A stretch of DNA of 64,000 bases from Terriglobia bacterium (GCA_020073205.1 JAIQFR010000001.1:62001-126000), one strand, 5' to 3'; counted from the stretch's first letter, positions 52,130 through 61,155 are shown. A program made the numbers and translations. The notes: generated from the sequence alone by a model not told the origin.

Positions 52130-54073
52130 CTACTCCCGAGCCAGCGCCTCGATGGGGTCCAGGTGCGCGGCTTTCCTGGCCGGAAGATAGCCGAAGACGA
52201 TCCCCGTAAGAAAAGCGCATGCGAAGGCGATGACGATCGGCGCGACCGTGAAGATCACGCGCCAGCCCGCCATCGCCGAGGTCGAAAGACCGCCGGCAAC
52301 GCCGACGGCGACACCCGCCAGGCCGCCGATGAAGCAGACCATCACGGCCTCGGTGAGGAACTGGAACAACACGTCGAAGCTGCGCGCGCCGATCGCCATC
52401 CGGATCCCGATTTCGCGTGTCCGCTCGGTCACCGAGACCAGCATGATGTTCATCACGCCGATGCCGCCGACGATGAGCGAGATCACGGCGATCGCCGCCA
52501 GAAGATAGGTGAGCGTGTTCTGCGTTTCACTGGCCGTGGCGATGGTGTCGGCCTGGTTCCGAATGTTGAAGTCCTCCTTGCCGTGACGCCTCATCAACAG
52601 CGCATGGAGTCCGGCTTGCACCACGGCCATGTCCGCTCCCGGCTTCACTCTCACGACAAAATTATTGAAATAGCGTTGTCCCGAGACGCGCGCTCCTGCC
52701 GTCGTGTAGGGCAGCCAGACGGAGTTGTCCATGTCGTCGCCCCGCGGGGTCAAGCCCTTGGTGCTCAATACGCCGATGACCAGGAAGGGCGCGCTGCCGA
52801 TGAGGATGTACTGTCCCAGCGGATTCGCACCCGCGGGGAACAGGTTGCTCGCCACGGTCTTCCCGAGCGTGACGACCTGGGCGTAGCGCTTCACGTGTTC
52901 CGCCGAGAAGAACACGCCGGCCTGCGGCGGCCAATCGTGCACCTGGGGGAAGTCCTCGCCGGTCCCGACGACCGCGACCGTCAGGTCCTGGTCGCCGAAG
53001 CGCAGCAGGGAGGACGACGTCGATTCCGGGACCGCCAGGTCGACACCGGCAAGGCTGCGAATGGACGGCAGATCCTCGGGCAGGAAGCTGGTCACGACCA
53101 CGGCCGAGGCGCGGACGGCGGGCGGCCCTCGCATGACCGTCAACAAGTCGGTGCCCATGGCCTGAATGCGCTCGAGGACGTCCTGCTTCGCGCCGTTGCC
53201 GATCGCCATCAGCGCGACCACGGAGGCGACGCCGATGATGATGCCCAGCATGGTCAGCGCGGACCGCAGCCGGTTGTGCAACAGCGACCGGAACGCCATC
53301 TTCAGGGATTCTCCGAGAACCGCCATGCCAGCCTTGGCGTCCTCCGCCGTTTCGGCGGGTGTCGCCTGACGGACGGTTTCCGCGTGCTGCTGCAGCTCGT
53401 CGGACTTGATACGGCCGTCCACGATGCGGACGACTCGGTGGGCGTACGCCGCGATGTCGCTGTCGTGGGTCACCACGATGATCGTGTGCCCCTGCCCGTG
53501 CAGCTTCTCCAGAATGGCCATGACCTCCTTGCCGCCCTGGCTGTCCAGCGCTCCTGTAGGTTCATCGGCCAGGATCACCGGCCCGCCGTTCATGAGCGCG
53601 CGGGCGATGCTGACGCGCTGTTGCTGGCCGCCCGAGAGCTGGCTCGGATGGTGCTCCAGCCGGTCGCCCAACCCGAGTTCACGCAGCAGGTCGCTGGCGT
53701 GCGACGTGCGCTGGGTCTTCGCCATGCCGCAGTACACCGCCGGGACTTCCGCATTTTCGACGGCGGAGAGATCGGACATCAGGTTGTAACGCTGGAAGAT
53801 GAAGCCGAAGGTATCGCGACGCAACGCCGCCAGCGCATCGCCGGGGAGGCTGGCCACGTCGATGCCGCGGATCCGATACGTGCCGCTCGACGGCTTGTCG
53901 AGGCAGCCGATGATGTTCATGAGCGTGGACTTGCCCGAGCCGGATGCACCCATGATGGCGACGAACTCGCCGCTCTGAATCGCCAGGCCGACTTCCGTGA
54001 GCACGGTCAGCGGCTCGCCTCCCGACGTATAGGTACGGCAGACACCTTGCAATTCGAGCAGAGGCGGCGACAT
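52130..54073 (-). CDS. macB: MacB-type ABC transporter (ATPase fused to permease)
   Basis: 647 residues. The N-terminal ATPase has Walker A GASGSGKST, Q-loop FQRYNLM, signature LSGGQQQR and Walker B VILADEPTGALDS. The C-terminal MacB permease has one helix near 275 (SALTMLGIIIGVASVVALMAIGNGAK), a large periplasmic region, and three closing helices ending in FGYLPARKAAHLDPIEALARE. It would drive tripartite efflux of macrolides, peptides or lipids with the MacA partner and an outer-membrane channel not present here. ATG 54073 overlaps the macA stop by one base. Codon and composition style looks slightly more proteobacterial than its neighbours, so transfer is possible. Confidence 0.92.
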   Translation of the reverse strand: MSPPLLELQGVCRTYTSGGEPLTVLTEVGLAIQSGEFVAIMGASGSGKSTLMNIIGCLDKPSSGTYRIRGIDVASLPGDALAALRRDTFGFIFQRYNLMSDLSAVENAEVPAVYCGMAKTQRTSHASDLLRELGLGDRLEHHPSQLSGGQQQRVSIARALMNGGPVILADEPTGALDSQGGKEVMAILEKLHGQGHTIIVVTHDSDIAAYAHRVVRIVDGRIKSDELQQHAETVRQATPAETAEDAKAGMAVLGESLKMAFRSLLHNRLRSALTMLGIIIGVASVVALMAIGNGAKQDVLERIQAMGTDLLTVMRGPPAVRASAVVVTSFLPEDLPSIRSLAGVDLAVPESTSSSLLRFGDQDLTVAVVGTGEDFPQVHDWPPQAGVFFSAEHVKRYAQVVTLGKTVASNLFPAGANPLGQYILIGSAPFLVIGVLSTKGLTPRGDDMDNSVWLPYTTAGARVSGQRYFNNFVVRVKPGADMAVVQAGLHALLMRRHGKEDFNIRNQADTIATASETQNTLTYLLAAIAVISLIVGGIGVMNIMLVSVTERTREIGIRMAIGARSFDVLFQFLTEAVMVCFIGGLAGVAVGVAGGLSTSAMAGWRVIFTVAPIVIAFACAFLTGIVFGYLPARKAAHLDPIEALARE

Positions 54074-55314
54074 CAGGGGCCCTTGCGAGCGCTCAGGGCG
54101 CTGGTCGACTTGGTGCCCGGCGCCGTGATGCCCCCGATGACGACCTTCTCGTTCTCCTCGAGACCTTCCGTGACCTCCGCCGAGATCTCGCTCTTGATGC
54201 CGATCCGGATCGCGCGCAGTTCGACGGTGCCATCGGCCCTCAGCACCCGCACCTTGACGGCCGCGCCCTCGCCGGCATTGCCGATGGCGGCAGCCGGTAT
54301 CAGCAAAACGCCTTTCGCCTGCGCCAGAACGATGAAGACCTGCGCCGTCATCTGGATCTTCAGCTCGCGCTCCGGATTCGGAATATCGAACAGCACGTCG
54401 TAGAACACCACGTTGTTGATGAGTTCCGGAGTCGGGAGGATCTGCCTGATCTTGCCGCTCCAGCGCCGGGAATCCCCGAGGACGGTGAAGTAGACGTCCT
54501 GGCCGGGCTTGACGCGGACGATGTCCGCTTCCGACACTTGCGCCCAGACCGTGACGGTGCCGATGTCGCCGATGCGCAGGATATTCGGCGCCTGCTGATT
54601 CGCGTTGAGCGTCTGCCCTTCCAGAAGGCTGATGGAAACGACTTCGCCGGCCATCGGCGCCGTGATCTTCGTATAGCCCACGTTGGCTTTGGCGGTGTCG
54701 ATCGCCGCCGTGGCGAGCTTCATCTGCGACGAGACCGAAGCGGCGTCCGCGAATGCGGCATCGTAACCGGCCCGGGTGACGTCACGGTCGTTGGCGGAGA
54801 TCAGCAGCTCCCCGTAGAGCTTGTCGTTGCGATCGCGCTCGGCTTTGGCGAGCACGAGTTGCGCCTGTTTCACCGCGCGCTGCGACGTCATGCTCGCGAG
54901 GGTCGCATCGGCCGCCGCGAGCGCCGTGTCCGCCAGGGCCGGGTCGATTTCCGCGAGCAGCTGGTTCTCCACCACCTGGTCGCCGCGCGCGACCTTCAGC
55001 GATTTGAGCTTGCCGGAGGTCTGAGCGCCGACATCGACGTACTTGACGGGCTGCACGACGCCCGCCGCCACGACGGTGCTTTCCACGTCGCCGCGCTGTA
55101 CGGCGGCGGTGGCATAGACGACCTTGGCCGTGCCGAACGCCCAGTGATACCCGAGCGCGGCGGCGCCCGCGGCGAGGATCGCGCCCATCACCCACAGGCC
55201 GCGTCGCCCGAGGAGGGCGCGAGCCATGGGATGACGATCCAAGGGAGGCGTTGCAGGCTCGTCCGCCGCCGTCGCCGGGGACGTGACCGTCGCGCCGATG
55301 CTCATCGTTTCCAT
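54073..55314 (-). CDS. macA: MacA-type periplasmic adaptor (RND/HlyD-like)
   Basis: 413 residues. A single N-terminal helix (LWVMGAILAAGAAALGYHWAFG) anchors it in the inner membrane after a cytoplasmic Pro/Ala-rich stretch. Adaptor domains follow: lipoyl half-motif VESTVVAAGVVQPVKYVDVGAQTSGKLKSL, a coiled-coil hairpin at about 115-215, and TKITAPMAGEVVSISLLEGQTLNANQQAPNILRIGD. It connects MacB to an outer-membrane channel. First gene of the macAB operon. No stress-type promoter element lies upstream. Confidence 0.91.
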   Translation of the reverse strand: METMSIGATVTSPATAADEPATPPLDRHPMARALLGRRGLWVMGAILAAGAAALGYHWAFGTAKVVYATAAVQRGDVESTVVAAGVVQPVKYVDVGAQTSGKLKSLKVARGDQVVENQLLAEIDPALADTALAAADATLASMTSQRAVKQAQLVLAKAERDRNDKLYGELLISANDRDVTRAGYDAAFADAASVSSQMKLATAAIDTAKANVGYTKITAPMAGEVVSISLLEGQTLNANQQAPNILRIGDIGTVTVWAQVSEADIVRVKPGQDVYFTVLGDSRRWSGKIRQILPTPELINNVVFYDVLFDIPNPERELKIQMTAQVFIVLAQAKGVLLIPAAAIGNAGEGAAVKVRVLRADGTVELRAIRIGIKSEISAEVTEGLEENEKVVIGGITAPGTKSTSALSARKGP

Positions 55315-55516
55315 CGTCGTCGTGTCCTGCTCGTGGTCGGGTGCGTCCTACCGTCCCACGATCGTCGGTGTGCAGAGTGCTCCCTGCGCAGGGACGTGAA
55401 GCGGACCTATGGAGCGGCCCGTCGAGCTCCCCGAATGCGGGGACGTCCTCGGCGAGGGTCCGGACCGGGTCGTCCCGAGGCTCGTGCCAGGGCACCGTGG
55501 GGAAACGCGCACCTCC

Positions 55517-55750
55517 TTACGCCGCACGGCCGATGCGCCTCCGGTCCACGGCCAGCAAGACGATTCCGCCGACCAGCGCGATGCCTCCGAGGATCGGCGG
55601 AAGCGGGATGTGGTGGGTGGTCTCGGTCGTCACGTGCATCGGGCCGAGATCGATGCCCCTTCCCATGCTGGTGTACGTGATCCCCTGATAAGCGAGCGCC
55701 ACGATGCCCAGAGCGATCAAGATGACAGCAACTACCGTCTTCGTTCTCAT
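55517..55750 (-). CDS. DUF3185-like small membrane protein
   Basis: 77 residues with two membrane helices (VVAVILIALGIVALAYQGITY; LPPILGGIALVGGIVLLAV) around a conserved polar loop, DLGPMHVTTETTHHIPLPP. The pattern matches DUF3185 proteins of unknown function, often found with general stress genes. GGGAGG lies 6 nt before ATG 55750. It is on the same strand as the promoter D operon and 144 bp behind it, so readthrough is possible. Confidence 0.82.
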   Translation of the reverse strand: MRTKTVVAVILIALGIVALAYQGITYTSMGRGIDLGPMHVTTETTHHIPLPPILGGIALVGGIVLLAVDRRRIGRAA

Positions 55751-55894
55751 CGAAGTCCTCCCGTATCTTGCCGATGTCGGAGACCCCCTACGTCGCTACC
55801 CGGGGCCGCGGGTCCAGCGTGAGACGCGGCATCGAGCCCGTCGCCGGTGTCGCGACGAGCCCGATGACGGGGACCAACGGCCATCTTCTTCCAT

Positions 55895-57391
55895 CTACTG
55901 CTGGCTTCCTTCCTTCGGCTCCGGCGTGGTGCCCTTGTCGGAGCTCTGATCCTTCTTGTCCTGGTTGTCCTTCTTGGCCTTCGCGTCCGGCTTCGCTTTG
56001 GCTTTCGGCTGTGCCTTCGCGACTTGGTCTGCCTTCGCGTTGGCGTTCGCCTGTGCGTTCGCGCTCTGCCCCGCCTTCGCGTTGGCGTTCGCCTGTGCGT
56101 TCGCGCTCTGCGTCGTCTTCGCGTTGGCGTTCCGCTGTGCGCTGGCACTCTGCTCCGCGTTCGCCCTGGCGCTCCGCAGTGCGCTGGCGCTCTGCGTCGC
56201 CTTCGCGTTGGCGTTCCGCTGTGCGTTCGCACTCTCCGTCGCCTTTGCGTTGGCATTTCGCTGAGCGCTCGCATTCTGCTCCGCGCTCCCCCTGGCGCTC
56301 CGCAGTGCGCTGGCGCTCTGCGCCGCCTTCGCATTGGCGTCCCGCTGCGCGTTGGCGCTCTGCGTCGCCTTCGCGTTGGCGTTCCGCTGTGCGTTCGCAC
56401 TCTCCGTCGCCTTTGCGTTGGCATTTCGCTGAGCGCTCGCATTCTGCTCCGCGGACGCATTATTCCTGGCCTTCTGTGCGCTGTCGGTGGCTCCACTCGG
56501 CATCCCCGCGGCGGCCGGAGTCGCCGGCTTCTGAGCGTTCGGTCGGGCCACCGGAAGCGCGTTCAGAGGCTTCGACGGGTCCGCCGGTGAGGTGCGCTGC
56601 TGGGGGATCCCGCGCTGGTCGGCGACCGGCAGTGGGCGGCTGGCGGGAACCGGCTCCGCGACTCGGACGCCCTGTTTCGCCCTCTCGGGGGCCATGGCCA
56701 GTTGAGCGCGGCTGACGTGGTCGAATGGCGCCACTCTGGCGACGCTCTCGATGGGCTCCTGACGGACGGTGCGACCGGTGGCCTTCTCGATGATCCGGAC
56801 GTCGGGGCCGCGATTGATCACGACGTTGTTCTGGACCACGATGTTGTTAACCACCGTCGTGTTGTTGATGAACAGGCTCGAGCGGTCCATGGGGATGATC
56901 GACGCGCGAATTCTCGGCGCGAGGAAATCATGGGACGAGACGAATACGAAGCTCGAGGCCCCTCCCAGGTTGACCGCCATGCCCACGGAGAAGCCCGGAG
57001 GCACGGGAGCCCACCCGATGTAATCGGAATCGGTACGGAAGACGACCCAGGACGGCGCCCAGACGCTCCCCGGGACCCAGACCCACCCTGCCTCCGGATC
57101 GGCGTACCACGTCCCGTAGTGATACGGAATGGCTCCCCACTCGTAGTCCGAGACCCACGCCCAACCCATGTCGGTGTCGACCCAGTGGCCGTCGTAGTAG
57201 GGGTTCCACTCCCGGTTGTATTCCCTCGGCTGCCAGACGTGCCCGTACTGCGCCGAGACGAGCCAGGATCCGTGCTGGTTCAGATTGGAGAAGGACACGT
57301 CGAACGAGACGTCGGCGCGCGCCGGCTGCGCAAGAACGCCCGCGAGAACCACGGCTGCGATCACGAGAAACGCAAGTCTGATGTATCTCAA
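55895..57391 (-). CDS. Secreted DUF6600-like protein with Ala/Asn/Gln-rich 14-residue repeats
   Basis: 498 residues from TTG 57391 (GGAGG 7 nt upstream). Signal peptide: RYIRLAFLVIAAVVLAGVLAQPARA. Residues about 30-130 are Trp/Tyr-rich (VWQPREYNREWNPYYDGHW; MGWAWVSDYEWGAIPYHYGTWY; GWVWVPGSVWAPSWV), like DUF6600/YXWGXW-type proteins. Residues 317-456 are ten 14-residue repeats, then a Lys/Asp-rich tail. The tail is strongly hydrophilic and LEA-like, suggesting a desiccation or envelope-stress shield. It follows the second lmo0937-like gene by 99 bp on the same strand, so promoter D probably serves both. Confidence 0.77.
   Translation of the reverse strand: MRYIRLAFLVIAAVVLAGVLAQPARADVSFDVSFSNLNQHGSWLVSAQYGHVWQPREYNREWNPYYDGHWVDTDMGWAWVSDYEWGAIPYHYGTWYADPEAGWVWVPGSVWAPSWVVFRTDSDYIGWAPVPPGFSVGMAVNLGGASSFVFVSSHDFLAPRIRASIIPMDRSSLFINNTTVVNNIVVQNNVVINRGPDVRIIEKATGRTVRQEPIESVARVAPFDHVSRAQLAMAPERAKQGVRVAEPVPASRPLPVADQRGIPQQRTSPADPSKPLNALPVARPNAQKPATPAAAGMPSGATDSAQKARNNASAEQNASAQRNANAKATESANAQRNANAKATQSANAQRDANAKAAQSASALRSARGSAEQNASAQRNANAKATESANAQRNANAKATQSASALRSARANAEQSASAQRNANAKTTQSANAQANANAKAGQSANAQANANAKADQVAKAQPKAKAKPDAKAKKDNQDKKDQSSDKGTTPEPKEGSQQ
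56024..56443 (-). repeat. Ten tandem 42-bp coding repeats, with an internal 168-bp duplication
   Basis: The repeat unit encodes SANAQRNANAKATQ and close variants, ten times in a row. A stretch of about 100 bp starting at 56187 recurs almost exactly at 56355, 168 bp (four units) away, showing a recent higher-order duplication. The array keeps frame throughout. Confidence 0.9.
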
Positions 57392-57490
57392 GACAGTACC
57401 TCCGGTTCAACTGACATGATCCAAACGACTGCGAATCGCCTCTTCGCCCTCATCGAGCCCTCGAGGGCTCCGAGCCCGGCCGACGGCTGT

Positions 57491-57643
57491 CTACGACAGC
57501 ACGCGTCGCCCCTGGATGACCCTGATCAGCACCGTGATGATTGCGAGCACCAGCAGGATGTGAATGAACCCTCCCATCGTGTAGCTGGACAGGAACCCCA
57601 GTAGCCACAGGATTCCCAGAACCACGGCAATCGTCCACAACAT
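57491..57643 (-). CDS. lmo0937-family small membrane protein (copy 2)
   Basis: A 50-residue paralogue of the copy at 50777-50932. It begins MLWTIAVVLGILWLLGFLSS and has the same SYTMGGFIHILLVLAIITVLIRVI helix. AAAGGAG lies upstream of ATG 57643. Promoter D lies about 30 bp upstream of the start codon. It leads the unit that continues into the DUF6600-like gene. Confidence 0.88.
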   Translation of the reverse strand: MLWTIAVVLGILWLLGFLSSYTMGGFIHILLVLAIITVLIRVIQGRRVLS

Positions 57644-57674
57644 GGTCGTCTCCTTTCTCCTCGGTCCAAGGTCT

Positions 57675-57720
57675 ACGCTACGCGACGCGCCGGTGCGTTA
57701 CGATGGGGTGAATCCCTACC
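57675..57720 (-). promoter_or_regulatory. Stress-regulon promoter D
   Basis: The minus strand reads GGTAGGGATTCACCCCAT from 57720. The -10 TAGCGT (57680-57675) begins 39 nt after the first G of GTAGGG. The leader to ATG 57643 is about 25 nt. It lies back to back with promoter E, 20 bp apart. Confidence 0.82.
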
Positions 57721-57740
57721 TCGAGCCGCACGGTCGCGCG

Positions 57741-57786
57741 GGTAGGGTTTCGCCCCATGGACAGATCGAGGCGACGGCCGGATAAT
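57741..57786 (+). promoter_or_regulatory. Stress-regulon promoter E
   Basis: GGTAGGGTTTCGCCCCATGG at 57741-57760 and -10 GATAAT at 57781-57786, again 39 nt from the first G of GTAGGG. TGGACA (57758-57763) with a 17-bp spacer gives a recognisable -35, so this promoter looks strongest by itself. It drives the histidine kinase and response regulator genes. Confidence 0.85.
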
Positions 57787-57867
57787 CGCTTCGCTTTCGG
57801 TGTGTCGTCCGGCGACACGCCCGGCGAAGGGTCGCGCACGGCAGAGGAGCTTCCGCCGAGGTGGCGC

Positions 57868-59043
57868 ATGAGATCCAAATCCGAAGGTAACTCGTTCGGG
57901 TTGTCGCGACGATACACGGCGGCGTTGCAGAAGCACCTGGTCTTGAAGTCGAGGACGAACCCGCGGACGGCGCGTAGCCTCGGAACCGAGGCCATGGAAG
58001 TCGGCCTGGACATTTCGGATTTGGTCGGAATCCACGAGCGCGCGTTGTTCACCCTCCTGCCTCGGCGCTCGTCATCCGGCGGCAGAGCCGGGATGGTCAA
58101 GCTCGCGGCGGCGTTCTGCGTCGAGGCGCTCGCACCGTTCGAGATCGCTCGCCGCGCCGCGCTGGAGAACAACGGCGTATCCGATCGACCGAGCTTGACC
58201 ACGCGCCGGCGCACGGTCGCGCTGGCGGCACTCCGGCTGCGACTGAGACGCGAGATCGACCTCCGAGAGGCGGTCCAGGAAGCCCTCGAGAAGAGCGAGC
58301 GACATTACGTCCAGTTGCTGGAGAGATCCCGTCACATGCAGGAGCACCTTCGACGCCTTTCCCACGAGCTTCTGTCCTCGCAGGAGGAGGAGCGGAAGAG
58401 GATCAGCCGCGAGCTCCACGATGAGGTCGGCCAGATCCTCACGGCGATCAACGTCAAGCTGGCGACCTTGAAGAAGGAAGCCACCGTCAACACCACGGGC
58501 CTCAAGGGAACGATCTCCAGCACGCAGCGGCTCGTGGAACGGTCGATGAAGACGGTGCATCGGTTCGCGCGCGAATTGCGTCCGCCGATCCTGGACGACC
58601 TCGGGCTCATTCCCGCCCTCCATTCGTTCATGAAGGGCTTCACGAAGCGGACGCGCATTCCCGTCGACTTCACGGCGTTCGTCGCGGTCGAGCAGCTGAG
58701 CGGCGACAAGCGAACGGTGCTCTATCGCGTGGCGCAGGAAGCGTTCACCAACGTCGAAAAGCACGCGGAAGCCAGCCGGGTGACGGTGAGCATTCGGAAG
58801 ATCCGGGGCGTCGTTCACATGGAGATCCACGACGACGGAAGGTCGTTTCAGGTGGAACGAGTGCTCCACTCCCGGAGGGTCGGGCGGCTGGGACTGATCG
58901 GCATGCAGGAACGTGTCGAGATGGTCGGCGGCACCTTCGCCGTCCGATCCGCGCCGGGCAAGGGCACCACCCTGAGCGCGCAGATTCCGTGCGACGGCGG
59001 GCGCGGCGGATCGCCGAACGCTCGACTCGAGGCCAGGAAATGA
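57868..59043 (+). CDS. Cytosolic sensor histidine kinase (HisKA_3) with RsbU_N-like domain
   Basis: 391 residues with no membrane helix. Residues about 12-100 (RRYTAALQKHLVLK; ARSLGTEAMEVGLDISDLVGIHERALFTLL; AFCVEALAPFEIARR) resemble the RsbU N-terminal four-helix domain, which senses stressosome-type partners. A coiled linker leads to a HisKA_3 dimerisation domain with phospho-acceptor His184 in ERKRISRELHDEVGQ. The ATPase domain has the N-box-like EAFTNVEKHAEASRV, DDGRSF and GLIGMQERVEMVGG. It phosphorylates the NarL-type partner encoded next (ATGA overlap at 59040-59043). ATG 57868 (GAGG 6 nt upstream) is preferred, because the earlier ATG 57757 lies inside promoter E. Confidence 0.86.
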   Translation: MRSKSEGNSFGLSRRYTAALQKHLVLKSRTNPRTARSLGTEAMEVGLDISDLVGIHERALFTLLPRRSSSGGRAGMVKLAAAFCVEALAPFEIARRAALENNGVSDRPSLTTRRRTVALAALRLRLRREIDLREAVQEALEKSERHYVQLLERSRHMQEHLRRLSHELLSSQEEERKRISRELHDEVGQILTAINVKLATLKKEATVNTTGLKGTISSTQRLVERSMKTVHRFARELRPPILDDLGLIPALHSFMKGFTKRTRIPVDFTAFVAVEQLSGDKRTVLYRVAQEAFTNVEKHAEASRVTVSIRKIRGVVHMEIHDDGRSFQVERVLHSRRVGRLGLIGMQERVEMVGGTFAVRSAPGKGTTLSAQIPCDGGRGGSPNARLEARK

Positions 59044-59720
59044 AGCCCATCACCGTGTTGCTGGCCGATGATCACACGGTCGTCCGAGAAGGGCTGCGGG
59101 TGCTGCTGGAGATGGACGACGACATCGAGGTGGTCGGCGAAGCGAAGACCGGCCGCGAAGCCGTGCAGTTGACCCGGAAGCTCCTGCCCGCGGTGGTCGT
59201 CATGGACATCGCGATGCCGCTGCTCAACGGCCTCGAAGCCACCCGGCAGATTCTCCAGGCGCTGCCCGCCACCAAGGTCATCGTCCTTTCCGCGCACGGC
59301 GATGACGCGTACGTCGAGCAGGTGATCGAGCTGGGCGCGGCGGGATACCTGCTCAAACAGTCGTCCGCCCTCGTTCTCGCCAAGGCGATTCGCGAGGTTC
59401 ACAACGGGAAGAAGTACTTCAGCCCGGCCATCGCCAAGAGGCTCGCGGATCGTCCGGACCATTCCTTCCATGGAGCGACGGGACGACACAAGAAGATCGC
59501 CCCCGGCCTGACCTCGCGTGAGATCGAGATTCTCCAGCTGATCGCCGAAGGGCTCGCCAACAAGCAGGCGGCGGCCGAGCTCGGCATCAGCATCAAGACG
59601 GTCGAGAAGCATCGACAGCATCTCATGAGCAAGCTGGACATCCATGACACCGCTGGTCTCACCCGCTACGCCATCAACGCGGGGATCGTCGAAAGCCGGG
59701 TCCGGTTCACGATCGATTAG
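59040..59720 (+). CDS. NarL/FixJ-family response regulator
   Basis: 226 residues. The receiver shows VLLADDHTVVREGLR, phospho-acceptor Asp56 in VVVMDIAMPLLNG, Ser in VIVLSAHGDD and Lys in GYLLKQSSA. The LuxR-type helix-turn-helix is at about 155-215 (LTSREIEILQLIAEGLANKQAAAELGISIKTVEKHRQHLMSKL). Its gene overlaps the kinase gene, and both lie behind promoter E. It is the best local candidate to bind the seven shared promoter elements, giving positive autoregulation. That binding is inferred only from linkage. Confidence 0.91.
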   Translation: MKPITVLLADDHTVVREGLRVLLEMDDDIEVVGEAKTGREAVQLTRKLLPAVVVMDIAMPLLNGLEATRQILQALPATKVIVLSAHGDDAYVEQVIELGAAGYLLKQSSALVLAKAIREVHNGKKYFSPAIAKRLADRPDHSFHGATGRHKKIAPGLTSREIEILQLIAEGLANKQAAAELGISIKTVEKHRQHLMSKLDIHDTAGLTRYAINAGIVESRVRFTID

Positions 59721-59877
59721 CCGTTCCCGGGCTTTTCCCGATCGCGCTAGACTCGGTCCAGCTCGGGTCTCGTCGGATCAATGCCCGGACTCGGGGACGC
59801 TCTCCCCGACCGCTCGCGTGAAGGGGCCGGTCCGGCGGCTCGATCTGGCGGGCTCTCGCCGGGCCGGATGACGGCGG

Positions 59878-61155
59878 TCAGCGTGCAGAGTCGCTCGCCA
59901 CGGTCGACACCGGCTCCACGCAAATCAACAGGTCAAGCGACGTCATCATGCTCTGCCAGCGAGCCCGGTCCTTCTTCGTCTCGATCGGGACGGAGAGGTC
60001 GGAATAGAACTTCAGGATGTCGGCTCTCAGCTCCGGCGACGTCAGGTCGAACTTCCGCTCTGCCAGCTGCGCCAGCAGCTTCGCGTAGGTGTCGTCCGTG
60101 AGCGAGTATTCCGCCGCCTCGGTCGCGTGGCCCGTATCCAGGTCGCAATTGGGAAGCACCAGCGTGCCCGCGCGCACTCCCTCGAGAAAGGCCCGGTACT
60201 GATCGACGGTCGTGTTGATGCTCTTGATGTACAGATCTTCCGTTTCCGGAGTCGGGCTGTTGAAGCCCAGCTTCCTGAAGGGACCGATCTTCGGCACGAA
60301 TCGCAGGAGAGCTGACAGGATCCGCGTGCCCAAGCCTGGTTTCACGTAGTCCTTTCCCCACTCCCTCTCGTAGTCCGAGCGGGAAAGACGGTACAGGAAC
60401 TTCTGCTTCGCGAAATTCGGCGATTCGTACCTCAGTTCCTTCTTATGGGTTCTGAGCGCGACTTGTGTCATTTGCGGAATCAGACGGCTGACGGCGAAGC
60501 GATACGAGCCCACCGCCAGATCCTCGTGGGCGAGCACGTCTTTCAACTCCACGCCGTAGACGACGGGAAAGACCCGCTCCAGCAAGGATTTGGACACCTG
60601 GAACCCGATGAAATCGTGGTACTGCTTCGACGCGTAACGGTTCTTCGCGACCTGCACCGTGTCGAACCCGAACTCCGTTTTCAGGTGCGCCCTCTTGTTC
60701 TGGGCGTACCTAACCGACTCGCCGAACTCCGCTCGTAGCTTCGGATAAGCGATCGCGACGGCGTGGTTGACCGCCGGGTGACCGGCGATATCCGACGCAT
60801 AATGCGATAACGAGCCTAGCGCGAAGGCGTATTCGTCCACGTCCTGGCTCTCGGCCAGCAACTCGCGAACGAAGTCACCGCTACGAACGTAATGAACCAG
60901 GTCGCTGAACTCTCGACTGCCGAACGGGTAGTAGCCGAGATCCTGGATGACCGCGCCGCCGTACGCGTAGGCATGCGCCTCCCTGATCTGGTCTTCCGGA
61001 AGTCCCGGATATCGCTTGAGCAGGAGGGGCTGGATCCCATCGGTCCAGACCAGGTCCACGATCTCCTCGTGCGTCAGGACGGAATACGCGAACGAAGCGC
61101 TGCTGCACATGAGCACGACGAGAAGAAGCGCCATCGCACGGGCCGATCCACGCAT
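59878..61155 (-). CDS. Exported zinc-dependent phospholipase C-like protein
   Basis: 425 residues with a signal peptide (MRGSARAMALLLVVLMCSSASFA). The zinc-dependent PLC/S1-P1-like pattern is visible: SVLTHEEIVDLVW right after cleavage, AYAYGGAVIQDLGYYPFGSREFSDLVHYVRSGDFVRELL, and YAFALGSLSHYASDIAGHPAVNHAVA with the His/Asp metal ligands. The remainder is helical and longer than in clostridial PLC. It would act on phospholipids or related phosphodiesters in the periplasm. It lies 84 bp behind the Gln-rich gene on the same strand and is probably in the promoter F unit. Confidence 0.8.
   Translation of the reverse strand: MRGSARAMALLLVVLMCSSASFAYSVLTHEEIVDLVWTDGIQPLLLKRYPGLPEDQIREAHAYAYGGAVIQDLGYYPFGSREFSDLVHYVRSGDFVRELLAESQDVDEYAFALGSLSHYASDIAGHPAVNHAVAIAYPKLRAEFGESVRYAQNKRAHLKTEFGFDTVQVAKNRYASKQYHDFIGFQVSKSLLERVFPVVYGVELKDVLAHEDLAVGSYRFAVSRLIPQMTQVALRTHKKELRYESPNFAKQKFLYRLSRSDYEREWGKDYVKPGLGTRILSALLRFVPKIGPFRKLGFNSPTPETEDLYIKSINTTVDQYRAFLEGVRAGTLVLPNCDLDTGHATEAAEYSLTDDTYAKLLAQLAERKFDLTSPELRADILKFYSDLSVPIETKKDRARWQSMMTSLDLLICVEPVSTVASDSAR

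Noticed and set aside
55751-55800. GTAGGGGGTCTCC upstream of the DUF3185-like gene as an eighth regulon promoter
   Set aside because: It lacks the CCCCAT half, and no TAnnnT occurs 39 nt from the first G.
57757-57867. ATG 57757 as the histidine kinase start
   Set aside because: That ATG lies inside the conserved promoter E element, upstream of the predicted transcription start. ATG 57868 has a proper ribosome-binding site.
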